From: Microbacterium sp. MAH-37
GTDB lineage: Bacteria; Actinomycetota; Actinomycetes; Actinomycetales; Microbacteriaceae
Reading direction: 5' to 3'
Length of the DNA: 64,000 nucleotides
NCBI RefSeq assembly: GCF_009758255.1
Contig: NZ_WSEN01000009.1
Span: forward strand, 1 to 64,000
Numbering within the stretch: the first letter of the stretch is position 1; every line of letters begins with the position of its first letter. Under the pieces are notes generated by a model. It made no database searches. It was not told the origin of the DNA and was given only the letters and a program-made list of their open reading frames with translations. Positions 10,990 through 19,383 of this stretch are shown in pieces. The position numbers and the translations under genes were made by a program.

Positions 10990-11354
10990 CGTGCAACCTC
11001 GACGAACACGTCGCCATCGACGACCCGCACTGGCCAGACCCGCAGCGATGCCTCCGCGCCTTCCACGGGGCGCTTGCCCTGGCTGTCGAGGCAGAGCCCG
11101 CTCGCCAGGTCGAACACCTGCTTGTACAGCGGCGAGGCGACCGTCGCCGCCGTGCCCCTGGTCCCCACGATGCCGCGCGAGATGACGTTTGCCCCGCTGA
11201 ACGGATCGAAGTTGTCCACCGCGTGCACGCTGCCGTCGGTGAGCCGGAACAGCGCCAGCTGCCGGACGTCCAGGAGCGCGGCCATACCCCGCTCGACCTC
11301 GAGGTCGGTCACCGCGCAGAGCCGGACCAGCGTGCTCTCGATCATGAGTGTCAT
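10986..11354 (-). CDS. nirD: Nitrite reductase small subunit NirD
   Basis: A 122-aa Rieske-fold protein that partners NirB in NADH-dependent assimilatory nitrite reduction. It shows the NirD pattern (QLALFRLTDGSVHAVDNFDPFSGANVISRGIVG, then SPLYKQVFDLASGLCLD). It lacks the Cys-His pairs that bind 2Fe-2S in true Rieske proteins, as expected for NirD. ATG at 11354 overlaps the nirB stop as ATGA. Confidence 0.93.
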   Translation of the reverse strand: MTLMIESTLVRLCAVTDLEVERGMAALLDVRQLALFRLTDGSVHAVDNFDPFSGANVISRGIVGTRGTAATVASPLYKQVFDLASGLCLDSQGKRPVEGAEASLRVWPVRVVDGDVFVEVAR

Positions 11355-13921
11355 CGACGTACCTCCAGTGTGGTGCCGGCGATCAGCACATGGCGATCTC
11401 GTCGTTCTTCGGATGTGGCGGGGCGGATCTGGCCGCGCTCGGCGACGTACGCGAGCGATGGATCAGGAGTGTTCGCGGCGTTGACGAAGGAGCGGAATCT
11501 CCCCAGCTTCTCGGGGTCACGCAGCGTCGCCGCCCATTCGTCCTCGTAGCGGTCGACGTGCTGGGCCATGGCGGCGTCGAGGTCGGCGCAGATGCCGAGT
11601 GAGTCGTCGAAGATGACCTCGCGCAGCCCGTCCAGACCGCCCTCGAGGTCGTCCAGCCAGGGCGCAGTGCGCTGGAGTCTGTCGGCGGTGCGGATGTAGT
11701 ACATGAAGAACCGGTCGATCGCGCGGATCAGCCCGTCGTCGTCGAGATCGGATGCCAGCAGCCTGGCGTGCTTCGGAGAGAAGCCGCCGTTGCCGCCGAC
11801 GTACATGTTCCAGCCGGTCTCTGTCGCGATGACGCCCACGTCCTTGCCGCGCGCCTCCGCGCACTCCCGCGCACAGCCGGAGACCCCGAGCTTGAGCTTG
11901 TGCGGCGCGCGCAGCCCGCGGTAGCGAAGTTCGAGCTTCACGGCCATGCCCACCGAGTCGAGCAGCCCGTACCGGCACCAGGTCGACCCGACGCAGGACT
12001 TCACGGTGCGCAATGACTTGCCGTAGGCGTGACCGGATTCGAAACCGGCATCCACCAGCCGTCCCCAGATGAGCGGCAACTGCTCCAGGCGGGCGCCGAA
12101 CATGTCGATCCGCTGCCCGCCGGTGATCTTCGTGTACAGCCCGAAGTCCTTCGCGATCGCACCGATCACGAGCAGGCCGTCGGGCGTCACCTCGCCGCCG
12201 GGCATGCGCGGCACCACCGAGTAAGTGCCGTCCTTCTGCATGTTCGCCATGACGTGGTCGTTCGTGTCCTGCAGCGTCGCGCTCTCGCCTTCGAGCACGT
12301 GCGAGCCGACGAGCACCGACAGGATGCTCGCGATCACCGGCTTGCAGATGTCGCATCCCCGGCCACGGCCGAAGCGCTCCACGATCGCGCTGAAACTGCT
12401 CAGCCCGGTTACCTGCACCGCATCGAACAACTGCCGGCGGGACATGTCGAAGTGCTCGCACAGCGCAGTCGACACGGTGCGGCCGAGGGAGGTCAGCTCC
12501 TGCTCGACCACCTTCTTGACCATGAGCACGCACGAGCCGCAGGTCGCCCCGGCCTTCGTGCACGCCTTCACCGCCGACGCATCGGCGCATCCCTCCTCGT
12601 GGACGGCCTCACGGATGCGGCCGGCGGTCACGTTCGAGCACGAGCACACCACCGCCGCGTCCGGGAGCTGGCCGTCCGGAATCCCGCCTGCTCCTTCCGG
12701 GAGCAGATACGCCGCCGGGTCGGCCCCCAGCCGCGCCCCCACCAGCGGTCGCAGCGCACCGAAGGCCGACGCGTCGCCGACGAGGATGCCGCCCAGCAGA
12801 GTCTGGGCGTCATCGGACAGCACGAGCTTCTTGTAGACGCCCGCCGCCGCATCGGCGTAGACGACCTCCAGCGCGTCCTCGGCGGCGGCCAGCGCGTCGC
12901 CGAAGCTCGCCACGTCGACGCCGGAGAGCTTGAGCTTGGCGGAGTCGTCGTACCCGGGGAAGGCCGCCTCCCCGCCCAGCAGCCGCGTGGCTGCGACTTC
13001 GGCCATCGCGTAGCCCGGGGCGACCAGGCCGACACAACGACCGTCGTGGCTGGCCACCTCGCCGATTGCGAGGATGCCGGGATCGCTCGTCGCGCAGCCC
13101 GCGTCGATGCGCACACCGCCGCGAGGGTCGAGGTCGAGACCGGCTTCACGCGCCAACTCGTCGCGAGGGCGCACTCCGACGGCGAAGACGACGACGTCCG
13201 CAGGCTCCTGCTGGCCGTCCTCGAACACGAGACCGCCCACGGCTCCGCCGTCGCCCGCCACCACAGCTGCGCTGCGCGACTCGGTGCGCACTGCCATCCC
13301 GCGCGATTCCAGCAGCCTGCGCAGTGTGCTGCCGCCGCCGGGGTCGAGCTGCTGCGACATCAACCGATCGGAGGACTGCACCACCGTGGCATCCACGTTC
13401 ATGCTCTGCAGCGCACCCGCGGCCTCGAGCCCCAGCAGCCCACCGCCGACGACGATCCCGCGCAATGACCGGCCGCGCACACCCTGGCGCTGGTCGACGA
13501 AGTCCCGCAGCGCGCGCACGTCATCGAGGGTGCGGTACACGAAGCAGCCCGCCAGATCTGCGCCCTCGATCGGCGGGCGCGCGGCAGCGGACCCTGTCGC
13601 GAGCACCAGGGCGTCGAATCGGGCGACCCGGCCGCTCGCGGTGCGGATGGCACGCGCAGTCCGATCGATCCGGACCACCGGGTCGCCGGTGTGCAGCTGC
13701 ACGCGATCGTCGTCGAAGACCGACGGGTCCAGGCGCAGCTCGTCGTCGGTCGCGCCGGAGAAGAATGCGGTGAGCCCGACGCGGTCGTACGGCGCATGCG
13801 CCTCGTCGCCGAAGACCGTCACCCGAACGTCCGCCTGCGTGCGGCTGAGCAGACTCTCGACGAAGCGGTGGGCGACCATTCCGGCGCCGATGACCACGAT
13901 CTGCGTTGCTGTCCGGTTCAT
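11351..13921 (-). CDS. nirB: NADH-dependent nitrite reductase large subunit NirB
   Basis: Six-electron reduction of nitrite to ammonium in the cytoplasm. The 856-aa protein contains, in order, an FAD/NAD(P)H oxidoreductase module (QIVVIGAGMVAHR, IVVGGGLLGLEAA), a BFD-like 2Fe-2S region (CSCSNVTAG, KACTKAGATCGSC), a nitrite/sulfite reductase ferredoxin-like part, and the siroheme/4Fe-4S ligands CVGSTWC and CARECAE. An in-frame upstream extension of 36 residues exists, but ATG 13921 directly precedes the FAD motif. A TATCGT -10 ends 7 nt before this ATG, suggesting a leaderless mRNA. It heads the nirB-nirD-cobA-hemD operon and has a predicted GlnR box upstream. Confidence 0.96.
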   Translation of the reverse strand: MNRTATQIVVIGAGMVAHRFVESLLSRTQADVRVTVFGDEAHAPYDRVGLTAFFSGATDDELRLDPSVFDDDRVQLHTGDPVVRIDRTARAIRTASGRVARFDALVLATGSAAARPPIEGADLAGCFVYRTLDDVRALRDFVDQRQGVRGRSLRGIVVGGGLLGLEAAGALQSMNVDATVVQSSDRLMSQQLDPGGGSTLRRLLESRGMAVRTESRSAAVVAGDGGAVGGLVFEDGQQEPADVVVFAVGVRPRDELAREAGLDLDPRGGVRIDAGCATSDPGILAIGEVASHDGRCVGLVAPGYAMAEVAATRLLGGEAAFPGYDDSAKLKLSGVDVASFGDALAAAEDALEVVYADAAAGVYKKLVLSDDAQTLLGGILVGDASAFGALRPLVGARLGADPAAYLLPEGAGGIPDGQLPDAAVVCSCSNVTAGRIREAVHEEGCADASAVKACTKAGATCGSCVLMVKKVVEQELTSLGRTVSTALCEHFDMSRRQLFDAVQVTGLSSFSAIVERFGRGRGCDICKPVIASILSVLVGSHVLEGESATLQDTNDHVMANMQKDGTYSVVPRMPGGEVTPDGLLVIGAIAKDFGLYTKITGGQRIDMFGARLEQLPLIWGRLVDAGFESGHAYGKSLRTVKSCVGSTWCRYGLLDSVGMAVKLELRYRGLRAPHKLKLGVSGCARECAEARGKDVGVIATETGWNMYVGGNGGFSPKHARLLASDLDDDGLIRAIDRFFMYYIRTADRLQRTAPWLDDLEGGLDGLREVIFDDSLGICADLDAAMAQHVDRYEDEWAATLRDPEKLGRFRSFVNAANTPDPSLAYVAERGQIRPATSEERRDRHVLIAGTTLEVRR

Positions 13922-13928
13922 ACCGGCG

Positions 13929-13934
13929 ACGATA
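13929..13934 (-). promoter_or_regulatory. Candidate -10 of nirB (leaderless)
   Basis: On the minus strand TATCGT (TANNNT) is followed by 7 nt and then the nirB ATG, the geometry of actinobacterial leaderless promoters. There is no ribosome-binding site. Confidence 0.5.
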
Positions 13935-13966
13935 GGAAGGCCGTGTTTCCCGAAGACCTGCGCTGT

Positions 13967-14004
13967 GTTACCGCGGGCGAACGTTCTGCTCACAGAACGG
14001 TAAC
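13967..14004. promoter_or_regulatory. Predicted GlnR box upstream of nirB
   Basis: Four 5-mers GTTAC, CGAAC, CTCAC and GTAAC are each separated by exactly 6 bp. This fits the GlnR operator pattern gTnAC-n6-GaAAC repeated twice, with 4 or 5 matches per 5-mer. The segment lies 46-83 bp upstream of the nirB start and also contains the inverted repeat GTTACCG/CGGTAAC and a CGTTCTG-4-CAGAACG hairpin. GlnR control of nirB is established in Streptomyces and mycobacteria; control here is inferred. Confidence 0.6.
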
Positions 14005-14107
14005 GGTCCTTGTGAGAATGCGCCGGCACTGTCCGCCCTGCCCGCTCGTACTAGGCTGAGCCTCGTCCTTTCCCACTCCCGCGGATGTCCGCGCAAGGAG
14101 AAACATC

Positions 14108-15454
14108 GTGTCTGCCACCGAGCCCTCGAAGCCGACTCCCCCCGTCCCCGCACCCCCTCGCGTGCCGATGCCGACGCCGCCGAAGCTGGTGGCGAAGCCC
14201 GTCGCGCCCGCCGCTCCGGTCTCGTCCGACGCTGCCGAGTGGGGCCGTGTCGTCGAGGACGGCACCGTCGAAGTCCGCGAGGGCGACACCTGGCGCGCCG
14301 TCGGCCAGTACCCCGACGGCACCGCCGAGGAGGCTCTCGCCTATTTCGTGCGCAAGTACGACGACATCGCCGTCAAGGTCACGACGCTGGAGAAGCGGGT
14401 GCAGACCGGCGAGGCATCCGCGGCCGACCTCTCCAAGCAGGCGAAGCACATCGTCGGCGAGCTGACGGATGCTGCCGCCGTGGGCGACCTGGCGGGTCTG
14501 CGTACCCGCGTCGACTCGCTGCTCGAGTCCCTCTCCGAAGCCACGGCGCAGGAGGCCCAGGCGGCCAAGGAGGCCGTCGACGCCGCGATCGTCGAGCGCA
14601 CGGCCATCGTCGAGGAGGCGGAGCGGATCGCCGCCCTCGACCTCTCGAAGGTGCAGTGGAAGCAGATCACCGCCGACATGACGGCGCTGTTCGACCAGTG
14701 GCAGGCCCACCAGCAGACGGGTCCGAGACTTCCGAAGGGCACCGCCCAGCAGCTCTGGAAGCGATTCCGCGACGCACGCTCCGTCGTCGACAAGGCGCGT
14801 CGGGCCTACTTCTCCGAGCTGGACGACACGCACCGCGTCGCCCGCGACGCCAAGACCCGTCTGGTCGAGCGCGCCGAGGCCCTCGCACCGCGCGGCATCG
14901 ACGGCATTCCCGCGTACCGCGGTCTGCTCGACGAGTGGAAGGCCGCCGGGCGCGCGGGCCGGAAGGCCGATGACGCCCTGTGGGCGAAGTTCAAGGCCGC
15001 CGGCGATGCGCTGTACCAGGCGCGCGCCGAGCAGGCAGCCGCGGAAGAGGCGGACTCCGCGCCGAAGATCGAGGCCCGCGAGGCGCTGCTGGTCGAGGCG
15101 AAGGCCGTGGCCGACGAGTCCGACATCAAGAAGGCGCGCGCGCTGCTCACCCGCATCCAGCGGCAGTGGGACGAGATCGGCCGTATCTTCCCGCGCGACA
15201 AGGAGCGTGCGCTCGACGACCGTCTGCGCAGCATCGAGCAGGCTCTCAAGGGCCGCGAGGACGTCGACTGGAAGCGCAACAACCCCGAGACGAAGGCTCG
15301 CGCGAACGACATGAGCTCGCAGCTGCTCGAGGCGATCGAGAAGCTCGAGTCGGAGCTCGCAGCCGCTGAGGCTGCCGGCGACGCCAAGGCTGCCAAGGAC
15401 GCGAAGGACGCCCTCGAGGCCCGTCGTGCCTGGCTGAACGCCCTCGGCGGCTGA
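14108..15454 (+). CDS. DUF349 domain protein
   Basis: A 448-aa protein with a Pro-rich N-terminus (about residues 8-37). A conserved block follows (WGRVVEDGTVEVREGDTWRAVGQYPDGTAEEALAYFVRKYDD, here read in parts), then long charged helices with repeated W-containing DUF349 units (VQWKQITADMTALFDQWQ, LLDEWKAAGRAGRKADDALW, RQWDEIGRIF). Predicted to be largely coiled coil and cytoplasmic. GTG 14108 follows an AAGGAG site. It is conserved in actinobacteria with no established biochemical role, and is divergent from nirB. Confidence 0.9.
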   Translation: MSATEPSKPTPPVPAPPRVPMPTPPKLVAKPVAPAAPVSSDAAEWGRVVEDGTVEVREGDTWRAVGQYPDGTAEEALAYFVRKYDDIAVKVTTLEKRVQTGEASAADLSKQAKHIVGELTDAAAVGDLAGLRTRVDSLLESLSEATAQEAQAAKEAVDAAIVERTAIVEEAERIAALDLSKVQWKQITADMTALFDQWQAHQQTGPRLPKGTAQQLWKRFRDARSVVDKARRAYFSELDDTHRVARDAKTRLVERAEALAPRGIDGIPAYRGLLDEWKAAGRAGRKADDALWAKFKAAGDALYQARAEQAAAEEADSAPKIEAREALLVEAKAVADESDIKKARALLTRIQRQWDEIGRIFPRDKERALDDRLRSIEQALKGREDVDWKRNNPETKARANDMSSQLLEAIEKLESELAAAEAAGDAKAAKDAKDALEARRAWLNALGG

Positions 15455-15472
15455 CCCCGCTGAGCTTATCCA

Positions 15473-15520
15473 CAGTCTGATGCCGGTGTCCCCCGCGGCG
15501 GGGGCACCGGCATCAGACTG
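15473..15520 (+). terminator. Very strong hairpin after the DUF349 gene
   Basis: A perfect 16-bp stem (15473-15488 with 15505-15520) is capped by a further C5/G5 stem, so nearly all 48 nt pair. It lies 18 bp after the stop at 15454 and ends only 5 nt before the GTG start of the next gene. A U-run is missing. Confidence 0.7.
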
Positions 15521-15525
15521 TCAGG

Positions 15526-16086
15526 GTGCATCCCGCTCTCGTCTACCTGCCCGGCGACAGGCTCAGCCTCACCGAGCTCGGCGCCGCGCGCCTGGACGGC
15601 CATGTCGTCGAGGTCGGCGAGGGATTCCTTCCTGCGGACACCGTCGAAGGGCCGGAGGCGCGGGCACTGTCGCTGTGCGCTCTGATCCCGTCAAGCGGCG
15701 CGCTGTGCGGCCCCAGCGCCGCCTGGGTGCACGGCGCCGGCGATCTTCCTCCCGCGCGCCATCACGTGTGCCGAGCGGATGCCGCCGCTGCGCGGCTGCG
15801 CCCCGGGCCGAGGATCGTCACCCATCAGGTCGCGCTGACACCGGACCAGACCGTGCGGATCGCCGGCGTCCCGGTCGCGGCCGTGGACGCCGTGGCGATC
15901 TCGCTCGCCTTCACCGCCGGCCGGGATCCCGAGAGCGCGCACTGGCTGCGCGCTCTGATCGAGGTGTTCCCCGGGCTGGCCGCACGCACGTACGAGACCA
16001 TCGGCGGGCGGTCCCGTGCCCCGGGCAAGCGTCCGGCCCTGGAACTGCTCGCCCGACTGGTCGATCAGGAAGTGGTGACGCGATAG
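15526..16086 (+). CDS. Conserved hypothetical protein, possible AbiEi-like
   Basis: A 186-aa protein, likely cytoplasmic, with no membrane segment. The pattern of an N-terminal LSLTEL/ARLDG region, a central SGALCGPSAAWVHG and VTHQVALTPDQTVRIAGVPV, followed by AVDAVAISLAF, resembles actinobacterial AbiEi-like proteins (type IV antitoxin family), but this is only a resemblance. No partner toxin gene is adjacent. The GTG start lies 5 nt after the hairpin and has little ribosome-binding site. The last 22 bp overlap the 3' end of the convergent rel gene. Confidence 0.7.
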   Translation: MHPALVYLPGDRLSLTELGAARLDGHVVEVGEGFLPADTVEGPEARALSLCALIPSSGALCGPSAAWVHGAGDLPPARHHVCRADAAAARLRPGPRIVTHQVALTPDQTVRIAGVPVAAVDAVAISLAFTAGRDPESAHWLRALIEVFPGLAARTYETIGGRSRAPGKRPALELLARLVDQEVVTR

Positions 16087-18311
16087 ACGTCGTATACGGC
16101 GTCGATCCGGCGGACGGCGTTCAGCACCCGGTCCAGGTGCACGGCATCGCCCATCTCGAACACGAAACGGCTCAGCGCGAGACGCTCATCAGTTGTCGTG
16201 ACTGTCGCGGAGAGGATGTTCACATGGTGCTCGCTGAGCACCCGGGTGACGTCGGAGAGCAGCCCTGAGCGGTCCAGCGCCTCGACCTGGATCTGTACGC
16301 GGAACACGCTCTTCGTGGTCGGTGCCCACTCCACGTCGACGAAGCGTGCCGGGTCGGCGCTGAGGGCCTTCACGTTCACGCAGTCGGACCGGTGCACGGA
16401 CACGCCGCTCCCACGGGTCACGAAGCCGACGATGGGGTCGCCGGGCACCGGCGTGCAGCAGCGTGCCAGTTTGACCAGGATGTCGTTGGCGCCGCGCACC
16501 AGAACCCCGGAGTCCCCACCGCGGGGCTCCTTCGTCTGCACACGACCGGGCAGGTCGATGGCGCCGGTGGAGGTGTCCTCCGGGCCGACCAGGGCGGTGA
16601 CCTTCTCGAGCACGTGCTGCGTCGAGATGTGACCCTCGCCGACGGCCGCGTACAGAGCGGAGACGTCCTCGTAGTGCAGCTGCTGGGCGACCTGGGCGAA
16701 GGAGTCCTGGCTCATCAGACGCTGCAGCGGAAGGTTCTGCTTCCGCATCGCTCGCGCGATCGCCTCCTTGCCCTGCTCGATCGCCTCCTCGCGACGCTCC
16801 TTCGTGAACCAGCCGCGGATCTTGTTGCGTGCGCGGGTGCTCTTGACGAACGTCAGCCAGTCCTGGCTGGGCCCGGCATCCGGGTTCTTCGAGGTGAACA
16901 CCTCGACCACGTCGCCGCTGTGCAGCTCGGTCTCCAGCGGAACCAGACGACCGTTCACCTTGGCGCCCATCGTGCGGTGCCCGATCTCGGTGTGCACGGC
17001 GTAGGCGAAGTCCACCGGGGTGCCCCCGGCGGGAAGGCCGATCACGCGCCCCTTCGGGGTGAAGACGTAGACCTCCTTGGCGCCGATCTCGAAGCGCAGC
17101 GAGTCGAGGAACTCGCTCGGGTCGGCGGTCTCGGCCTGCCAGTCCGAGATGTGCGCCAGCCAGGCCATCTCGGTGTCCATCGGCTTGCCGTCGGGCTTGC
17201 CGCCGTTCATCCGCTCCTTGTACATCCAGTGCGCGGCGACGCCGAACTCCGCCTGCTGATGCATCTCGTGCGTGCGGATCTGGATCTCGACGGTGCGGCC
17301 GCTGGGGCCGATCACCGTGGTGTGCAGCGACTGGTAGAGGTTGAACTTCGGGGTGGCGATGTAGTCCTTGAACCGGCCGGGCAGCGGGGTCCAGCGCGCG
17401 TGGATCGCACCGAGCACCGCGTAGCAGTCGCGCACGGAGCCCACCAGGACGCGGATGCCGATGAGGTCGTAGATGTCGTCGAACTCTCGACCGCGGACGA
17501 CCATCTTCTGGTAGACGGAGTACAGCTGCTTCGGCCGGCCGACGACCTTGCCGCGGATGCGCAGATCGCGCAGGTCCTCGTCGATCGCCTCGATGACCTG
17601 CTGCAGGTACTTCTCACGCTGCGGGGTGCGCTGGGTGATCAGGCTGGAGATCTCGGCGTAGATCTTCGGATGCAGCACCGCGAAGGACAGGTCCTCGAGT
17701 TCGCTCTTGATCGTCTGGATACCCAGGCGATGCGCGAGCGGCGCATAGATCTCGAGCGTCTCCTTGGCCTTCTTCGCCGCCTTCTCCGGCGGCACGAAGC
17801 CCCAGGTGCGGGCGTTGTGCAGCCGGTCGGCGAGCTTGATGAGCAGCACGCGGATGTCCTTCGACATCGCGACGATCATCTTGCGGACCGTCTCGGCCTG
17901 CGCGCTCTCGCCGTACTTGACCTTGTCGAGCTTGGTGACGCCGTCGACGAGCATGGCGACCTCGTCGCCGAACGTCTCCTGCAGCTCGCTCAGCGGGTAG
18001 CCGGTGTCCTCGACCGTGTCGTGCAGCAGCGCAGCGGCGACGGCGCGAGGACCGAGACCGAGCTCTGCCAGGATCTGGGCGACGGCCATCGGATGCGTGA
18101 TGTAGGGCTCGCCGCTCTGACGCAGCTGCCCCTCGTGCTTCTCCCTGGCGACCGTGTACGCCCGCTCGATGATCGGCAGGTCACCGCGCGGATGGTTGAC
18201 CCGGACCGTGCGGATGAGGTTGTCGAGGTCGTTGTTCCGGGGAGCGCGCGAGAAGATGCGGGGCACGAGCCTGCGCAGACTCGAGCTCTGCGTGGTCTGC
18301 GGGTCCGCCAT
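16065..18311 (-). CDS. rel: Bifunctional (p)ppGpp synthetase/hydrolase Rel
   Basis: Stringent response enzyme. The 748-aa protein has the complete long RSH architecture: an HD hydrolase domain (ITHPMAVAQIL, AALLHDTVEDTGY), a synthetase domain (GREFDDIYDLIGIRVLV, YQSLHTTVIGP, EIQIRT), a TGS domain (EVYVFTPKGRVIGLPAGGTPVDFAYAVHTEIG, here in parts), and a C-terminal ACT domain. Intact HDxxED motifs show that hydrolase activity should be retained. It is the single RSH typical of actinobacteria. It ends 22 bp inside the convergent gene at 15526. Confidence 0.97.
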   Translation of the reverse strand: MADPQTTQSSSLRRLVPRIFSRAPRNNDLDNLIRTVRVNHPRGDLPIIERAYTVAREKHEGQLRQSGEPYITHPMAVAQILAELGLGPRAVAAALLHDTVEDTGYPLSELQETFGDEVAMLVDGVTKLDKVKYGESAQAETVRKMIVAMSKDIRVLLIKLADRLHNARTWGFVPPEKAAKKAKETLEIYAPLAHRLGIQTIKSELEDLSFAVLHPKIYAEISSLITQRTPQREKYLQQVIEAIDEDLRDLRIRGKVVGRPKQLYSVYQKMVVRGREFDDIYDLIGIRVLVGSVRDCYAVLGAIHARWTPLPGRFKDYIATPKFNLYQSLHTTVIGPSGRTVEIQIRTHEMHQQAEFGVAAHWMYKERMNGGKPDGKPMDTEMAWLAHISDWQAETADPSEFLDSLRFEIGAKEVYVFTPKGRVIGLPAGGTPVDFAYAVHTEIGHRTMGAKVNGRLVPLETELHSGDVVEVFTSKNPDAGPSQDWLTFVKSTRARNKIRGWFTKERREEAIEQGKEAIARAMRKQNLPLQRLMSQDSFAQVAQQLHYEDVSALYAAVGEGHISTQHVLEKVTALVGPEDTSTGAIDLPGRVQTKEPRGGDSGVLVRGANDILVKLARCCTPVPGDPIVGFVTRGSGVSVHRSDCVNVKALSADPARFVDVEWAPTTKSVFRVQIQVEALDRSGLLSDVTRVLSEHHVNILSATVTTTDERLALSRFVFEMGDAVHLDRVLNAVRRIDAVYDVYRVTTS

Positions 18312-18344
18312 ACGCTCACACCTCCGGTCAGATCATCCTACGCG

Positions 18345-18379
18345 GCACGGGGCCGCGGAGAGACTCCGCGGCCCCGTGC
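18345..18379 (-). terminator. Terminator of the secDF operon
   Basis: A perfect 16-bp GC-rich stem (18345-18360 with 18364-18379) with a 3-nt loop lies 15 bp past the secF stop codon. Confidence 0.8.
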
Positions 18380-18393
18380 ACGAGAGGCGTTGC

Positions 18394-19383
18394 TCAGGCT
18401 GCCTGCACGGCGCGCTCGCGCGCCTTCAGGACCTTCTTGTCGTGCGCGAGGATCGCCGGTTCGTGCTGGCGGAAGAACGCGTACAGCGGAGCGGCGACGA
18501 ACAGCGTCGAGTACGTGGCGACGATGATGCCGACGAAGATCGACAGCGAGATGTCGGTCAGCGTCTCCGCGCCCAGCCAGAACGCGCCGATGAACAGGAT
18601 CGCGCCGACCGGGAGGGCGGCGATGATCGCGGTGTTGATCGAGCGCACCAGGGTCTGGTTGACCGCGAGGTTCACCGACTCGCCGAACGTGCGGGCCAGC
18701 GTCTCGCCGTCCTCCGTGGTGTTCTCACGCACCTTGTCGAACACGACGGTGGTGTCGTACAGCGAGTACGCGAGGATCGTCAGGAATCCGATCACCGCCG
18801 CGGGCGAGATCTGGAAGCCTGCCAGCGCGTACACGCCGACGGTGATGATGAGCACGTCCAGCAGGCCGATGATCGAGGCGGCCGACATCTTCCAGGTGCG
18901 GAAGTAGATCGCCAGGATCAGGAAGGTCAGCGCGAGGAAGATCGCGAGGCCCCAGAGCGACTGGCGCGTGACGCCCTCGCCCCAGGCCGGGCCGATGAAC
19001 GACTTGCTGACCTGGTCGACCGGGACGTCGTACGCCTCCGCCAGCGACTCCGCGACCTGGTTCGTCTGCTTTGCGGTCATCTGGGAGGTCTGCACACGCA
19101 CGTCGGTGTCGGCGATGATCACGACCTTGGCGGTGGCCTCTGGCACGACCGACTGGACGGCCTGCGTCGCGAGGTCCTGGTTCGTGCTGGCGGGCGCCTG
19201 CACGACGAACTGCGAGCCACCGGTGAACTCGATCGAGAACTGCGGCGGGCGCACGATCAGCATCAGCGCCGAGCCGACCACCAGCGCGATCGCGATGATG
19301 AACCACAGCTTGCGCTTCTGGACGAACGGGAAGGACAGCTTCCCGGTGTACAGCTTGTTGCCGAACTCGTTGAAGGAGAACAT
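18394..19383 (-). CDS. secF: Protein translocase subunit SecF
   Basis: Membrane component of the SecDF accessory complex that uses the proton motive force to help pull exported proteins. The 329-aa protein has the N-terminal transmembrane helix (LWFIIAIALVVGSALMLI), a small periplasmic-side domain with FSIEFTGGSQF, then five further helices (including SLWGLAIFLALTFLILAIYF and VIGFLTILAYSLYDTTVVFDK). The ATG overlaps the last base of the secD stop (TGATG). Confidence 0.97.
   Translation of the reverse strand: MFSFNEFGNKLYTGKLSFPFVQKRKLWFIIAIALVVGSALMLIVRPPQFSIEFTGGSQFVVQAPASTNQDLATQAVQSVVPEATAKVVIIADTDVRVQTSQMTAKQTNQVAESLAEAYDVPVDQVSKSFIGPAWGEGVTRQSLWGLAIFLALTFLILAIYFRTWKMSAASIIGLLDVLIITVGVYALAGFQISPAAVIGFLTILAYSLYDTTVVFDKVRENTTEDGETLARTFGESVNLAVNQTLVRSINTAIIAALPVGAILFIGAFWLGAETLTDISLSIFVGIIVATYSTLFVAAPLYAFFRQHEPAILAHDKKVLKARERAVQAA

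Noticed and set aside
12029..13468. Long open frame on plus opposite nirB (479 aa)
   Set aside because: Antisense to an intact nirB with all cofactor ligands; composition is Arg/His/Leu-rich, typical of the complementary frame in high-GC DNA.
15526..16086. Functional AbiE toxin-antitoxin system
   Set aside because: Only a weak antitoxin-like resemblance and no adjacent nucleotidyltransferase toxin gene.
16392..18527. 711-residue open frame on plus opposite rel
   Set aside because: Antisense to rel with every RSH domain in place; no own similarity or ribosome-binding site.
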